A DNA stretch of 64,000 nt from Hwanghaeella grinnelliae. GTDB lineage: Bacteria > Pseudomonadota > Alphaproteobacteria > UBA8366 > Aestuariispiraceae. Position numbers and translations under genes: made by a program. The notes under the pieces were generated by a model. That model had not been told where the DNA came from, did not search any database, and saw nothing but the letters and a program-made list of their open reading frames with translations. Where the stretch lies: assembly GCF_004005845.1 (NCBI RefSeq), contig NZ_SADE01000001.1, positions 930,001 through 994,000 of the forward strand, in the 5' to 3' direction. Positions 36,796 through 46,257 of this stretch are shown piece after piece. How positions within the stretch are numbered: position 1 is the first letter of the stretch; the number at the start of each line of letters is the position of its first letter.

Positions 36796-36927
36796 CGCGG
36801 TCCGCCATTTGTTCTAGTTGCCCCAATTGAGCGCGCTCCAATTGAGTGGCACCCCGTGGAGCGTATCCGGGAACTCTGCGACGGTCGGGGCAGCTGGTCA
36901 AACCCGCTTCGCTGTTGCCAGACCCCG

Positions 36928-39081
36928 TCATATCTGGGCCACCGTCTTGATTTTTGCCTTCGGGTGGATCTCGTTCTGGGACAAGACCACGGTAACCGGC
37001 CGGAAGCGTTCGATGACCGACCGCACGAAGGGGCGGATCTGCGGGCTGACCAGCAAGGCGGGCGTCTGTCCGTTCATGGCGGCGCGTTCGAAGGCGCTGC
37101 GCACACCGCTGATGAATTCCTGCAGCTTGCTTGGCGCCATGGCCAAGTGTTGTTCATCGCCTTGGCCAACCACGCTTTGCATGAAGGTCTCTTCCCATTC
37201 CGGCGTCAATGTAATCAACGGTACGACGCCGTCCTCATTGGTGTTGGCGTCGGAAAGCTGACGGGAAAGGCGGGCGCGGACATGTTCGGTGATCTGGGTG
37301 ACGTTGCGGGTATAACCGACGGCCTCGGATACGCCTTCCAAAATGGTCGGCAGGTCGCGGATCGAGACGCGTTCGTTCAGCAGATTTTGAAGCACGCGTT
37401 GAACACCACCCAAATTGATCTGCGTCGGAATAAGGTCTTCCACCAGTTTGCGCTGGCTGTCGGGTAACTCGTCGATCAATTTCTGGGTTTCCGCATAAGA
37501 CAACAACTCGGCCATGTTGTCTTTTACGATTTCCGTTATATGGGTGACCACAACGGTTGAGGGATCGACAACCGTATACCCGCGGAACATCGCTTCCTCG
37601 CGCTGGTTGTCGGCGACCCACATGGCCGGCAGGCCGAATGTCGGCTCCACGGTTGCTTCGCCGGGCAAGGATATTTTCTCGCCGCGTGGATCGATGATCA
37701 GGTGCATGTTGGGGCGCAGGTCGCCGCGGCCGGTTTCGATTTCCTTGATCCGGATGACATAGGAATTCGCGGGCAGTTGCAGGTTGTCCTGGATGCGCAC
37801 CGCCGGCATGACGAAACCCATCTCGCCGGCGATTTGCCGGCGCAGCGCCTTGATCTGGTCGGTCAGTCGGTGCTCTTCATTCGCATTGATCAGCGGCAGC
37901 AATCCATAACCCAGTTCCAGTCGGATCAGGTCGATTTGCAGGGCGCTGGAAATCGGCTCTTCCGGCGGGGCGACGGGGACGTCTTCTTCCATCTCGGCAA
38001 TTTGCGCGGCGACGGCTTCATCCCGGTCCTGACGTTGCAGCAGGAACCCGGCAGTGCCGCACATGATCGCCAGAAGGGCGAAGGGCCAGGCCGGCAAGCC
38101 CGGGATCAAACACAGCAGCAGCAACAGCCCCGCCGCGATCCACAAGGTCATCCGGTAGCTTGTGAGCTGACCGAAGACGGCAACGTCGGTGGCGCCCGAG
38201 ACCCCGGCCTTGGTGACCAACATGCCGGCGCCGGTGGAAACGACAAGGGCGGGGATCTGGCTGACCAGCCCGTCACCGATGGTCAACAGCGTGTAGTTTT
38301 CCGCCGCCGTAGCCATTGTCATGCCCTGTTGCACCACGCCGATGATGATGCCGCCGATGACGTTGATGAAGGTGATCAGAATACCCGCGACCGCGTCACC
38401 GCGAACAAACTTGGATGCACCGTCCATGGCGCCGTAGAACGAGCTTTCGGTTTCCAGTTCCTTACGGCGTTTGCGGGCGTTGTCTTCGTTGATCAGGCCG
38501 GACGACAGGTCGGCATCAATCGCCATCTGTTTGCCGGGCATGGCGTCCAAGGTGAAACGGGCGGCGACTTCCGCGATACGCCCGGCGCCCTTGGTGATGA
38601 CGATGAAGTTGATGATGACCAGGATCGCGAAAACGATGATCCCGATGACATAGTTTCCGCCCGCCACGAACGACCCGAAAGCCTCGATGACCCGGCCCGC
38701 AGCCGCGGTGCCGGTATGACCTTCGGACAGGATCAATCGTGTCGAGGCGACGTTGAGGCCTAGACGAAGCATCGTCGCGATCAACAGGATCGTCGGGAAG
38801 GAGGTTAATTCCAGCGGCGATTTGATGAAGACGACCGTCAGCAGAATAACGACGGAAAACGTGATCGACAGCGAGAGCGCGAAATCGAGGAGCGGGGTTG
38901 GCAGCGGCACCAGCAGCAGAATCAAAATCGCAAGGATTCCGATCGGAAGGAAAATTTCCTTGTGGAAATTCATGCCGCGCAGACGGTCGCCCATGCCCAT
39001 ACCGGCAGCAGCCCCCGCACCAGTGGCGGCAGCATCCTGTGGTGCAGGCGTTTGTTGCGGTGTCCCTTCGGTATCGGCCAT
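36928..39081 (-). CDS. flhA: Flagellar export gate protein FlhA
   Basis: The major inner-membrane export-gate subunit, 717 residues. Eight or so transmembrane helices fill the first 330 residues. The FHIPEP stretch reads KGAGRIAEVAARFTLDAMPG and ADLSSGLINEDNARKRR. The cytoplasmic domain (about 360-717) binds export chaperones and substrates, with GYTVVDPSTVVVTHI and VQRVLQNLLNERVSIRDL as landmarks. The N-terminal 30 residues are Ala/Gly/Pro-rich and vary in the family. A 103-base gap separates it from flbD upstream; a GCGGC/GCCGC hairpin sits there. Confidence 0.97.
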   Translation of the reverse strand: MADTEGTPQQTPAPQDAAATGAGAAAGMGMGDRLRGMNFHKEIFLPIGILAILILLLVPLPTPLLDFALSLSITFSVVILLTVVFIKSPLELTSFPTILLIATMLRLGLNVASTRLILSEGHTGTAAAGRVIEAFGSFVAGGNYVIGIIVFAILVIINFIVITKGAGRIAEVAARFTLDAMPGKQMAIDADLSSGLINEDNARKRRKELETESSFYGAMDGASKFVRGDAVAGILITFINVIGGIIIGVVQQGMTMATAAENYTLLTIGDGLVSQIPALVVSTGAGMLVTKAGVSGATDVAVFGQLTSYRMTLWIAAGLLLLLCLIPGLPAWPFALLAIMCGTAGFLLQRQDRDEAVAAQIAEMEEDVPVAPPEEPISSALQIDLIRLELGYGLLPLINANEEHRLTDQIKALRRQIAGEMGFVMPAVRIQDNLQLPANSYVIRIKEIETGRGDLRPNMHLIIDPRGEKISLPGEATVEPTFGLPAMWVADNQREEAMFRGYTVVDPSTVVVTHITEIVKDNMAELLSYAETQKLIDELPDSQRKLVEDLIPTQINLGGVQRVLQNLLNERVSIRDLPTILEGVSEAVGYTRNVTQITEHVRARLSRQLSDANTNEDGVVPLITLTPEWEETFMQSVVGQGDEQHLAMAPSKLQEFISGVRSAFERAAMNGQTPALLVSPQIRPFVRSVIERFRPVTVVLSQNEIHPKAKIKTVAQI

Positions 39082-39184
39082 TTTTCTCCCCTACCCGAAT
39101 TATCGGTTACGGAAGCGGCAAGGGCCGCCCGTTACAAGGGGCGACCCGGCGCGTGACTGTATGGGATGGCGTTCCAAGGGCATG

Positions 39185-40639
39185 CTAGGCCGAACCGTCT
39201 CCCGGTGCGGGGACGGCCAGGCCTTCCTCAGAATATTGCTTCAGCTTGTTGCGAAGGGTTCGGATCGAAATGCCCAGGATGTTCGCCGCATGTGTCCGGT
39301 TGCCAAGGCAATGCTGCAAGGTGTCGATGATCAAATCCCGCTCGACCTCAGCGACCGTCTTGCCGACCATGCGCGCCGCCGGTGCCGCGGAGCCTTCGGC
39401 CGCGTCCTGTGCCGATTGTGATCCCTCCATGGCAGAGGGGGCCGAGGATGCCATGCCATCGGCTGCCGGGTTGGAGGCGGCAACGGCCGGTGCCGTTTCA
39501 GCAGGGACGGCGGCCGGCTTCGGTTGCTTATGGGTCGGGCCGGCGCCCAACAGAATGGCTTCCTCGCCGATCTCGTCCCCTTGGGCCAACAGCACGGCCC
39601 GGTGCATCGCGTTTTCCAGTTCACGAACGTTGCCCGGCCAATGATGTTCCTTTAGCCGCTGCATGGCGGCGGCCGATAGCGGGCGCGACGGCATGCCGTT
39701 GGACTCCGCGTATTTGGCTGCGAAGTGCTCGGCCAGGGCCGGAATGTCCTGTGGTTTCTCACGCAAGGAGGGAAGCTGCAGATTGACCACGTTCAATCGG
39801 AAATAAAGATCTTCCCGGAAATTGCCGTTGGACACTTCGTCCTCAAGGTTCCGGTTCGAGGTTGCCAGCAGTCGCACGTCGACCGATACGGGTTTCGCGC
39901 CCCCGACACGGTCGATCTCCCGTTCCTGAATGGCGCGCAGCAGCTTCGCTTGAAGGCGTGGATCCATTTCGCTGATTTCATCCAGCAGCAGGGTGCCGCC
40001 ATTCGCTTGTTCGAACTTACCGATCCGCCGGGCGACGGCGCCGGAGAAGGCGCCCTTCTCATGTCCGAAGAGTTCGGATTCCAGAAGGTTTTCGGGGATC
40101 GCCGCGCAATTCAACGCAACGAATTCACCCGATGCCCGTTTGCTCTTCGCGTGAACGTACCGCGCCATCACTTCCTTACCGGTGCCGGATTCCCCGGTGA
40201 TCAGCACCGACGCCTCGCTGGGCGCGATCTGGTCCGCCAGTTTCAGAACCTGACGCATGGCCGGGTCGCGGTGAATGATCGCATGGTTTTCTTCCGCGAC
40301 CGCTTCGAACACGGCAGCGATCAATTCCGGGTCCGGCGGCAGAGGTAGAAATTCCTTCGCCCCCGCCTTGATCGATGCGACGGCGATTTCGGGGGACGTT
40401 CCCTCGATGCCGCAGGCGATGATGGCGACTGCTATGCGTTCCGAGTCCAGGGCTTTGGAAAGCTCGGCGATGTTCATGCGTGCATCGACCATGATCACTT
40501 CCGCGCCATAACCGGACCGAAGCGTGCTGAGCGCTTCTTCGATATTGTTGACGGATGTGACCTTCGCCCCGCGTTTCATCGCGATCTGGCTGGCGGTACT
40601 TAAATGCCCACCCAGGCTTCCGATAATCAGCAACTTCAT
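39185..40639 (-). CDS. flbD: Sigma-54-dependent flagellar regulator FlbD
   Basis: A 484-residue enhancer-binding protein. The N-terminal receiver-like domain (1-120) keeps Asp52 (MVDARM) but begins KLLIIGSLGGHL, lacking the acidic pair of normal receivers. The AAA+ domain (about 130-365) has Walker A GESGTGKEVMARYVH, the sigma-54 loop GAFSGA (usual GAFTGA) and LLLDEISEMD. The C-terminal HTH is NRTHAANILGISIRTLRNKL. FlbD in Caulobacter switches on late flagellar operons and represses fliF. Sigma-54 sites before fliK, flgL and probably flbT are its likely targets here. ATG overlaps a 23-codon ORF as ATGA. Confidence 0.93.
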   Translation of the reverse strand: MKLLIIGSLGGHLSTASQIAMKRGAKVTSVNNIEEALSTLRSGYGAEVIMVDARMNIAELSKALDSERIAVAIIACGIEGTSPEIAVASIKAGAKEFLPLPPDPELIAAVFEAVAEENHAIIHRDPAMRQVLKLADQIAPSEASVLITGESGTGKEVMARYVHAKSKRASGEFVALNCAAIPENLLESELFGHEKGAFSGAVARRIGKFEQANGGTLLLDEISEMDPRLQAKLLRAIQEREIDRVGGAKPVSVDVRLLATSNRNLEDEVSNGNFREDLYFRLNVVNLQLPSLREKPQDIPALAEHFAAKYAESNGMPSRPLSAAAMQRLKEHHWPGNVRELENAMHRAVLLAQGDEIGEEAILLGAGPTHKQPKPAAVPAETAPAVAASNPAADGMASSAPSAMEGSQSAQDAAEGSAAPAARMVGKTVAEVERDLIIDTLQHCLGNRTHAANILGISIRTLRNKLKQYSEEGLAVPAPGDGSA

Positions 40640-40707
40640 GACGCTATCCCGTCCAGGTATTCGATGATCCGTGCATGCGGAACCATCATGTCAAAGGCTT
40701 CTTTCAT
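40636..40707 (-). CDS. Possible 23-codon peptide between motA and flbD
   Basis: MKEAFDMMVPHARIIEYLDG plus IAS is encoded 5 bases after the motA stop. Its TGA overlaps the flbD ATG (ATGA), as in translationally coupled genes. A GGA eight bases upstream is the only ribosome site. It fills nearly the whole gap between two flagellar genes. It may be a coupling leader or chance. Confidence 0.3.
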   Translation of the reverse strand: MKEAFDMMVPHARIIEYLDGIAS

Positions 40708-40712
40708 GACCG

Positions 40713-41546
40713 TTATCCGAAATAGTCCACGCGCCGCGACGGCGGCAGCATCGTGTTGAAAAGCATTTCCAACCGGCGCGGATTTTCCTGGCGCCCGATG
40801 GATGCAGCCGCGGTGACGCAGAGATGGTTGGTCAGCATATCCTCGGCCGCGTTGCGCTCCAGTTTCGACGCAAGCGGGTTGAACACCATATTGGCTAGGC
40901 ACGCGCCGTAGAAGGTGGTCAGCAAGGCGACCGCCATGCTGGGACCGATCGTCGCCGGGTCTTCCAGGTTGCTCAGCATCTGGACCAGTCCGACAAGCGT
41001 ACCGATCAGCCCCATGGCGGGCGACAGTTCCGCCGCCTTGCGCAGAATGCTGACCGACCGCGCGTTTCGTTGCGCCCGGGCCTGAACTTCCCGCAGCATG
41101 ATGCGTTCGACTTCATCACCGGACGTGCCGTCGATCACCATGCTCAGGCCTTGAACCAGCATCGGTTGGCCTTCTAATACGGGAAGGTAGGATTGAATCG
41201 CGAGAATGCCGCGATACCTGGCGACCTGGGCCACTTGCAGCATTTGAATGGCGACCGCGCGGACGTCGTGATGGGTCCGGAACACCGTCCGGCCGACATC
41301 CTTCATCGAACTGATCATATCGGAAACGGAAAAACAGGCGGTGGTAACGCCGAAGGTTCCGCCGAAGACGATTAGAACGGAGGGGCCGTCCAGAAAGGAG
41401 CCGGGCGATCCGCCGAGCACAATGGCCGCCGCGACCAGGATGACGGCGGCAAGAATGCCGAGGACGGTCGCCAAATCGACCGCGCTTCGGCCCGCCGTCG
41501 GCTGGCTTAATCCGCGTTCAGCACTGCGCTCGAGATCTGTTGCCAT
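40713..41546 (-). CDS. motA: Flagellar motor stator protein MotA
   Basis: A 277-residue inner-membrane stator subunit. Four hydrophobic segments are seen at about 24-45, 56-75, 175-195 and 205-222. The charged cytoplasmic loop lies between the second and third, and SPAMGLIGTLVGLVQML in the third helix carries the conserved proline. Its ATG overlaps the fliN stop by one base (TAATG). No motB lies in the window, so the partner must be elsewhere. A MotA/TolQ/ExbB-type protein is the broader family. Confidence 0.9.
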   Translation of the reverse strand: MATDLERSAERGLSQPTAGRSAVDLATVLGILAAVILVAAAIVLGGSPGSFLDGPSVLIVFGGTFGVTTACFSVSDMISSMKDVGRTVFRTHHDVRAVAIQMLQVAQVARYRGILAIQSYLPVLEGQPMLVQGLSMVIDGTSGDEVERIMLREVQARAQRNARSVSILRKAAELSPAMGLIGTLVGLVQMLSNLEDPATIGPSMAVALLTTFYGACLANMVFNPLASKLERNAAEDMLTNHLCVTAAASIGRQENPRRLEMLFNTMLPPSRRVDYFG

Positions 41547-41902
41547 TATCCGCCCGTCTTATCCGACTTGATGATTTCCGTCATGGTGACGCCCAATTTG
41601 TCGTCGACCACCACGACTTCGCCACGGGCGACCAAGCGGTTGTTGACGTAAATGTCGATGGCTTCCCCAACCTTGCGGTCCAGTTCCACGACCGCGCCCC
41701 GGCCCAGTTTCAACAATTGGCTGACTTGCATATGGGCCTTGCCCAGAACGGCCGACACCTGGACCGGTATTTCATACACGGCTTCCAGGTCGCGAGCGCC
41801 TGTCGGCGCGACAAGTTCGGCAGCGCGCGGGTCGAGCGGCTCTCCGCTCTGTTCGCCTTCCTCCAACTCGTTGAGGTTAAACTCTTTTGACTCGTCAGAC
41901 AT
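41546..41902 (-). CDS. fliN: Flagellar motor switch protein FliN
   Basis: A 118-residue C-ring subunit. It has an acidic N-terminal tail (1-25) and one SpoA domain (about 40-115) with IPVQVSAVLGKAHMQVSQLL and VNNRLVARGEVVVVDDKLGV, typical of FliN. It overlaps the end of fliH by eight bases and the start of motA by one, a tightly coupled block. fliM is absent from the window. Confidence 0.93.
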   Translation of the reverse strand: MSDESKEFNLNELEEGEQSGEPLDPRAAELVAPTGARDLEAVYEIPVQVSAVLGKAHMQVSQLLKLGRGAVVELDRKVGEAIDIYVNNRLVARGEVVVVDDKLGVTMTEIIKSDKTGG

Positions 41903-42842
41903 TTTGGTCCTCCTCGGAAACGGCTGTTTCCGCTATGCCGTCCGCCCCTTGTTCGTTGATAGGGGCGGAGGTTTCATCGACAGCCGCACGGTCGTTCTCC
42001 GGCTGCGACATTTCCTGTGTTTCTGTTGCCGCGGTTGGCTCATGTGTTTTGGGCTCCGGTGTTTCTGGCTCCCGCGTTTCTGGCTCAGGCGTTTGCGCGT
42101 TCTCTGCCATATCCGGCGCTGACGTCTCGGGCTCCTCCGGCGGCAGGTCCGGCATTGGCGGGGCCGCGGCTTGGGTGCGCTCGACGACGGCCTCAATGGC
42201 TTGCCAGATATCCTTTTCAATTCGATGCATGCCGCCGCCGTCCCAGACCGCCACCAGGTCGGTCGGTCCAAGGGTGGGGTCGGCGACAAGCTTGATGCGG
42301 CCTTCGAAACCGCTCCGCGCCGCAAGCACATCCACCTGCGGTTCCAACAAGCCCAGTGAATCCGGTGACACCGTGATCAGGATCCTGCTTGCGGGTGTGA
42401 TCTTTTCCAAACATTCGGCGAGCAGGACGCGAAGCTCTTCACCGCCATGGCTGTCAACAAAATCGGGCAGAATGCGCCGGCAGACTTCCAGGGAAAATTC
42501 CGTCATTTCGGCGGCGATCCGCTCATTTGCCAAATCTTGATGCACATGCATGCCGCTGATTTGGGCGCTGAGGTTTTCCAGCAGGTCGAGGGTTTGCGCT
42601 TCCTGTTGTTTCTGGGTGTCCGCAACGCCGGCCTGATGACCTTCCTGCCAAGCCGCAGCCTTCGCCGCCTGCAGTTCCTCTTCCGTAAAGGTCGGCGGCG
42701 GCGGGGTTTGGTTCTGTTCGGCCAACTCGGCGGCGCGCGCAGCTTCTTCCCTTTCATGCCGCTTGCGTTCGCGGGCACGCTGCATCGCTTCCTCGTCGAA
42801 GGACTGCTCGAACAGAAATGGTTTCGCCGTTGCGGGTCTCAT
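41895..42842 (-). CDS. fliH: Flagellar assembly protein FliH-like
   Basis: A 315-residue protein that should be the regulator of the FliI ATPase. The N-terminal part (about 1-90) is charged and coiled-coil-like (ARERKRHEREEAARAAELAE). The middle (about 95-220) has the FliH/YscL fold with RILPDFVDSHGGEELRVL, IKLVADPTLGPTDLVAVW and a final amphipathic helix. The C-terminal 75 residues are an unusual Pro/Glu/Thr-rich tail with repeats of the kind PETREPETPEPKTHEP. fliI is not in the window. The order fliF-fliG-fliH-fliN supports the call. Confidence 0.88.
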   Translation of the reverse strand: MRPATAKPFLFEQSFDEEAMQRARERKRHEREEAARAAELAEQNQTPPPPTFTEEELQAAKAAAWQEGHQAGVADTQKQQEAQTLDLLENLSAQISGMHVHQDLANERIAAEMTEFSLEVCRRILPDFVDSHGGEELRVLLAECLEKITPASRILITVSPDSLGLLEPQVDVLAARSGFEGRIKLVADPTLGPTDLVAVWDGGGMHRIEKDIWQAIEAVVERTQAAAPPMPDLPPEEPETSAPDMAENAQTPEPETREPETPEPKTHEPTAATETQEMSQPENDRAAVDETSAPINEQGADGIAETAVSEEDQNV

Positions 42843-42911
42843 TATGCCTCAAACCAATCCGGCTTTGTCGCGCCGAAACTTGTTTCCACAACTGGCCGAT
42901 CGATTGATCGA

Positions 42912-43928
42912 CTAGTAAATCAACTCGTCCTCGGCGCTGCCTTCGGAGATGACGATTTCCCCACGCGCCGCAAGGTCCTTGGCCAGATTGACCATTTCCA
43001 TCTGTGCGTCGTCCACGTCGCGTAGGCGGACTGGGCCGAGTGCCGCCATATCCTCGCGCAGGATCTTCGCTGCGCGTTCCGACATATTGCCGAAGAACAG
43101 TTCCTTGATCTGATCGGAAGAGCCTTTGAGCGCGATGCCCAGCTTGTCCTTGTCCACATTCCGCAGCAGCGTCTGTACACCCGACGGATCCAGCTTCTGC
43201 AGATCCTCGAAAGTGAACATCAGCGCCTTGATGCGTTCCGCGCTGTCGCGGTTGCGCTCCTCCAACAGGGTCATGAACCGGTTTTCGGTATTGCGGTCCA
43301 GGTTGTTGAACATTTCCGCCATGACTTCATGGCTGTCGCGGCGCGCGGTTCGGGCCAGGTTGGTCATGAATTCGTTGCGCAACGTGCGCTCGACATCGTC
43401 CAGCACTTCCTTCTGCACCGCTTCCATCCGCAACATGCGCATGATGACTTCCATCGCGAAACTCTCGGGCAGGGCGGCCAACACGCGTGAGCCGTGGTCC
43501 GCTTTGATCTTCGACAGCACGACCGCGACGGTCTGCGGGTATTCGTTCTTCAGATAGTTGGCGAGGACGACCTCGTTCACATTCGCCAGCTTGTCCCACA
43601 TTGTCCGCCCGGCGGGACCACGGATTTCTTCCATGATCTGGTTGACGCGGTCGGCGTCCAGCACCTTGCCCAGCAGGCGTTCCGTGCTTTCATACGAACC
43701 GACCAGGCTGCCGGTGGACGAGATCTGTTCCGCAAATTCGACGAACAAGCGTTCCACGACGTTCGAGCTGACCGTACCGAGATTGGCCATCGATGAGGAA
43801 ATTTCCCGGATTTCCTCGTCATCCATAATGCCGAACAGCCGGGCCGCATAGTCTTCCCCGATCGCCAACATCATGATGGCGGCCTTCTCCGGCCCCGACA
43901 GCCCCCGAAAGTCTTCTCTTACCCTCAT
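42912..43928 (-). CDS. fliG: Flagellar motor switch protein FliG
   Basis: A 338-residue rotor protein that receives torque from MotA. The N-terminal domain begins [18 protein letters not shown]. The middle domain contains [15 protein letters not shown], where the usual EHPQ reads EYPQ. The C-terminal torque domain holds [10 protein letters not shown] and [19 protein letters not shown] with the charged ridge. The last 20 residues extend past the usual end with [10 protein letters not shown]. The start at 43928 lies right after 252 non-coding bases. Confidence 0.96.
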   Translation of the reverse strand: MRVREDFRGLSGPEKAAIMMLAIGEDYAARLFGIMDDEEIREISSSMANLGTVSSNVVERLFVEFAEQISSTGSLVGSYESTERLLGKVLDADRVNQIMEEIRGPAGRTMWDKLANVNEVVLANYLKNEYPQTVAVVLSKIKADHGSRVLAALPESFAMEVIMRMLRMEAVQKEVLDDVERTLRNEFMTNLARTARRDSHEVMAEMFNNLDRNTENRFMTLLEERNRDSAERIKALMFTFEDLQKLDPSGVQTLLRNVDKDKLGIALKGSSDQIKELFFGNMSERAAKILREDMAALGPVRLRDVDDAQMEMVNLAKDLAARGEIVISEGSAEDELIY

Positions 43929-44180
43929 GTCAGTTACCCGAAGGCGGCTCCGTCTGGTTCAATGGCCACAACACACGGCCTGATGCGCAACCCGATGCGC
44001 GGCTCATTTCCCGCCCCTGGGCCCGGTGGTGGGCGGACCGGAACGATGACGCAATACTCACAGTCCCCGACTCTCTATCGCTTGGAAAGGGAATGTTACG
44101 TTTCATTTTCCTCGGTCCGCATCTCATCCGTGTGCCGTTCGGGCTGCCCTTGGGCTTCCGAAGCCGTCTGCGAAAAGCGA
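43929..44180. other. 252-base gap between fliF and fliG
   Basis: An unusually long break in an otherwise tight operon. It holds CCGCCC (44011-44016) opposite GGGCGG (44031-44036) with a 14-base loop, but no ORF that I can support and no sigma-54 -24/-12 pair. It could separate fliF from a second transcription start. Confidence 0.4.
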
Positions 44181-45851
44181 TCAGGTGCCTTCCTGATACA
44201 TCCAGTTGCGAAGGATCGCCACGGCCTCTTCCGGGTGTTTGTCTATAATTTCCCCGATCTTCTTCATCGAAGAAGCCTTCACACGGCCTTCGATATGGGC
44301 GATGTCGATCATTGTCTCCGGGTCGTCCTCGGCATCGCCGCCGGCCATCATCATCGCGCCGCCGGCGCCACCGGCAGGGGCAGGGACCAGCGCGCCGGAC
44401 TGGTCTGTGATAAGTGCCGGCGCGGCTTCGTCGTCTTCCATCGTGATGGATACGGCCGAGGTTTCAAAGATTTTCGACACCAGCGGGCGGATCACCAGCA
44501 GGGCAATCAACAGACCAACGCCGCCCAGAACGATCACTTCGATGATCCGCTGGATGTCCGGCCCGGTAAGACCGAAGAAGGTCTCGACGCCCCCGTCGTC
44601 CAGGTCAATCGGATCCGCGAAGGGCATGTTGACGACTTCTACTGAGTCGACGCCGTCCTCGAAGCCGATGGCGGTTTTCACCAGGACTTCGATTTGCTGC
44701 ATTTCGGCTTCCGTACGCGCGACATAGGCGCGGGTCGGCTCACCGTCTCCCTCAACCGGGGTGACATCGTAGGAGCCGTCGACCAGGACGGCGACAGAGA
44801 CGCGCTCGACCTCGCCGGGCGCGCGGACCGTATTGGTGATGGATTTTGAAATTTCGAAGTTGGACCGTTCCTCGACCCGGCTGGAATTTTCGGAAACACC
44901 GCCGCCGGCGCCGAATTCCCCGCCGCCGTCGGGCAGGTTGTTGCCGACCGTAACCGCGTCTTCGCCGGCTTCGTTCACGTTGTTCGCTTCTTCGATGCTT
45001 TCCGAAGACCGCAGGACCTGACCTTCCGGGTCATAGGTCTCGACGTTCTGAACCACCTGGCTCATGTCCATTTCCGCCTGGACCTGAACGCGAACCTTGC
45101 CGATGCCCACCGTGCGTTCGACCAATTCCTCGATGCGGCGCGCCAACCGGTTTTCATAGGCGGTGCGCAATTCGTCGGTTTGGGCGGAAGCGAGGCCTTC
45201 CTCGTCGCCGCCGCGGGCCAGCAATGTGCCGCGGTCATCGGCGATGGTAATGTTGTTGGGCTTCAGGCGGTCGACGCCTGTTGCGATCAAATGCTGGATG
45301 GCGAGAACTTGCTGCTTGTCCAGACGCTGGCCGCCGCGCATGCGCAGGATAACGGAAGCGCTCGGTTCGCGGACCTCACGGGTAAACAACTCCCGTTGCG
45401 GCAGGACCAAATGCACGCGGGCCGATTTTACCGTTGTGAACGAGGAAATCGTCCTGGCCAATTCGCCTTCCAAAGCGCGCTGGCTGGTGATCTGCTGCAT
45501 ATAGCTGGATGTGCCGAAGCTTTGTTCGCGGTCGAACAGCTCGTTGCCCAGCACGCGACCGCCGAAGCCCATCTCCGCCATGCTCAAGCGCAATTGGGCG
45601 ACCTGATCGGCGGGAACCATGATTTCCGTGCCCTGGTTCCGCAATTCGAAGGGAACGCTTTGCGCGGTCAGCTGGGTGATGATTTGGTTGGCGTCTGTCT
45701 GATCCAGATCACCATACAGCAAACGCATGTCGGGAGAGGTGAGGCGCGTCATCATGAAAATGAAGAACGCCATCAACAAGACCGCGACACCGCCAATGGC
45801 GGCAACCCGCGTCGGCCCTAAATTCTGAAAAACCTGCACTAACCCGTTCAC
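44181..45851 (-). CDS. fliF: Flagellar MS-ring protein FliF
   Basis: A 556-residue MS-ring and basal platform protein. One transmembrane helix lies at about residues 17-38 and a second at about 440-460. The periplasmic ring-building motifs include ARVHLVLPQRELFTRE and NYDPEGQVLRS-like text (ETYDPEGQVLRSSE). The C-terminal tail ends AVAILRNWMYQEGT, which binds FliG. I chose the GTG start at 45851, preceded at 4-5 bases by GAGAGG. It is the first gene of the long leftward run and overlaps as GTGA with a weak upstream frame. Confidence 0.96.
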   Translation of the reverse strand: MNGLVQVFQNLGPTRVAAIGGVAVLLMAFFIFMMTRLTSPDMRLLYGDLDQTDANQIITQLTAQSVPFELRNQGTEIMVPADQVAQLRLSMAEMGFGGRVLGNELFDREQSFGTSSYMQQITSQRALEGELARTISSFTTVKSARVHLVLPQRELFTREVREPSASVILRMRGGQRLDKQQVLAIQHLIATGVDRLKPNNITIADDRGTLLARGGDEEGLASAQTDELRTAYENRLARRIEELVERTVGIGKVRVQVQAEMDMSQVVQNVETYDPEGQVLRSSESIEEANNVNEAGEDAVTVGNNLPDGGGEFGAGGGVSENSSRVEERSNFEISKSITNTVRAPGEVERVSVAVLVDGSYDVTPVEGDGEPTRAYVARTEAEMQQIEVLVKTAIGFEDGVDSVEVVNMPFADPIDLDDGGVETFFGLTGPDIQRIIEVIVLGGVGLLIALLVIRPLVSKIFETSAVSITMEDDEAAPALITDQSGALVPAPAGGAGGAMMMAGGDAEDDPETMIDIAHIEGRVKASSMKKIGEIIDKHPEEAVAILRNWMYQEGT

Positions 45852-46257
45852 GATACCTCTCCCTGAACGCTTGCCGCGTTCGCTGAATCGGCACTGATTG
45901 CCTGCGCGAATACACCGAGCACCCGGTCAGCCGGAATGCCGATGATGCTTTTCGCGAAGGCACCTCTCACAATGCCAATTCGCCTCTCCTGTACGATCTC
46001 CCAAAATAACGATATGTGATTTGCTAAAGAGATCAAAGTAGAAAATAGGCAAAAATCACCTAGCTTTACTTTTGAATACTTGTGAATTTCTTGGGTTGAC
46101 GCCGGGCGTGGAAAACCCACTAAGTAAAACCATGTAGCTGTCATGATGCCGCGCCTCTTAATCGATGTCGCGTGACGGTGAATCAAGGTGCGCGGCCCGG
46201 CTCGCGGACAAATAAGCACGCATGATTGATGGAAATTAGGTGGGGGCTAGAGACCCT
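45852..46257. other. Region upstream of fliF, low GC, holding one doubtful ORF
   Basis: About 400 bases between sciP and fliF, with an AT-rich middle (45990-46110). A minus-strand frame ends at 45848 overlapping the fliF GTG; from ATG at 46144 it would code 98 residues (MTATWFYLVG, ending SVQGEVS). It matches nothing I know and has only a GAGG nine bases upstream. The fliF promoter should be here, but no sigma-54 or TTAA-N7-TTAA CtrA site is visible. Confidence 0.4.

Noticed and set aside
45848-46219. Minus-strand frame overlapping the fliF start as GTGA
   Set aside because: The overlap is suggestive, but the AT-rich composition, lack of any known family and weak ribosome site leave it unsupported; it is described in the gap entry.
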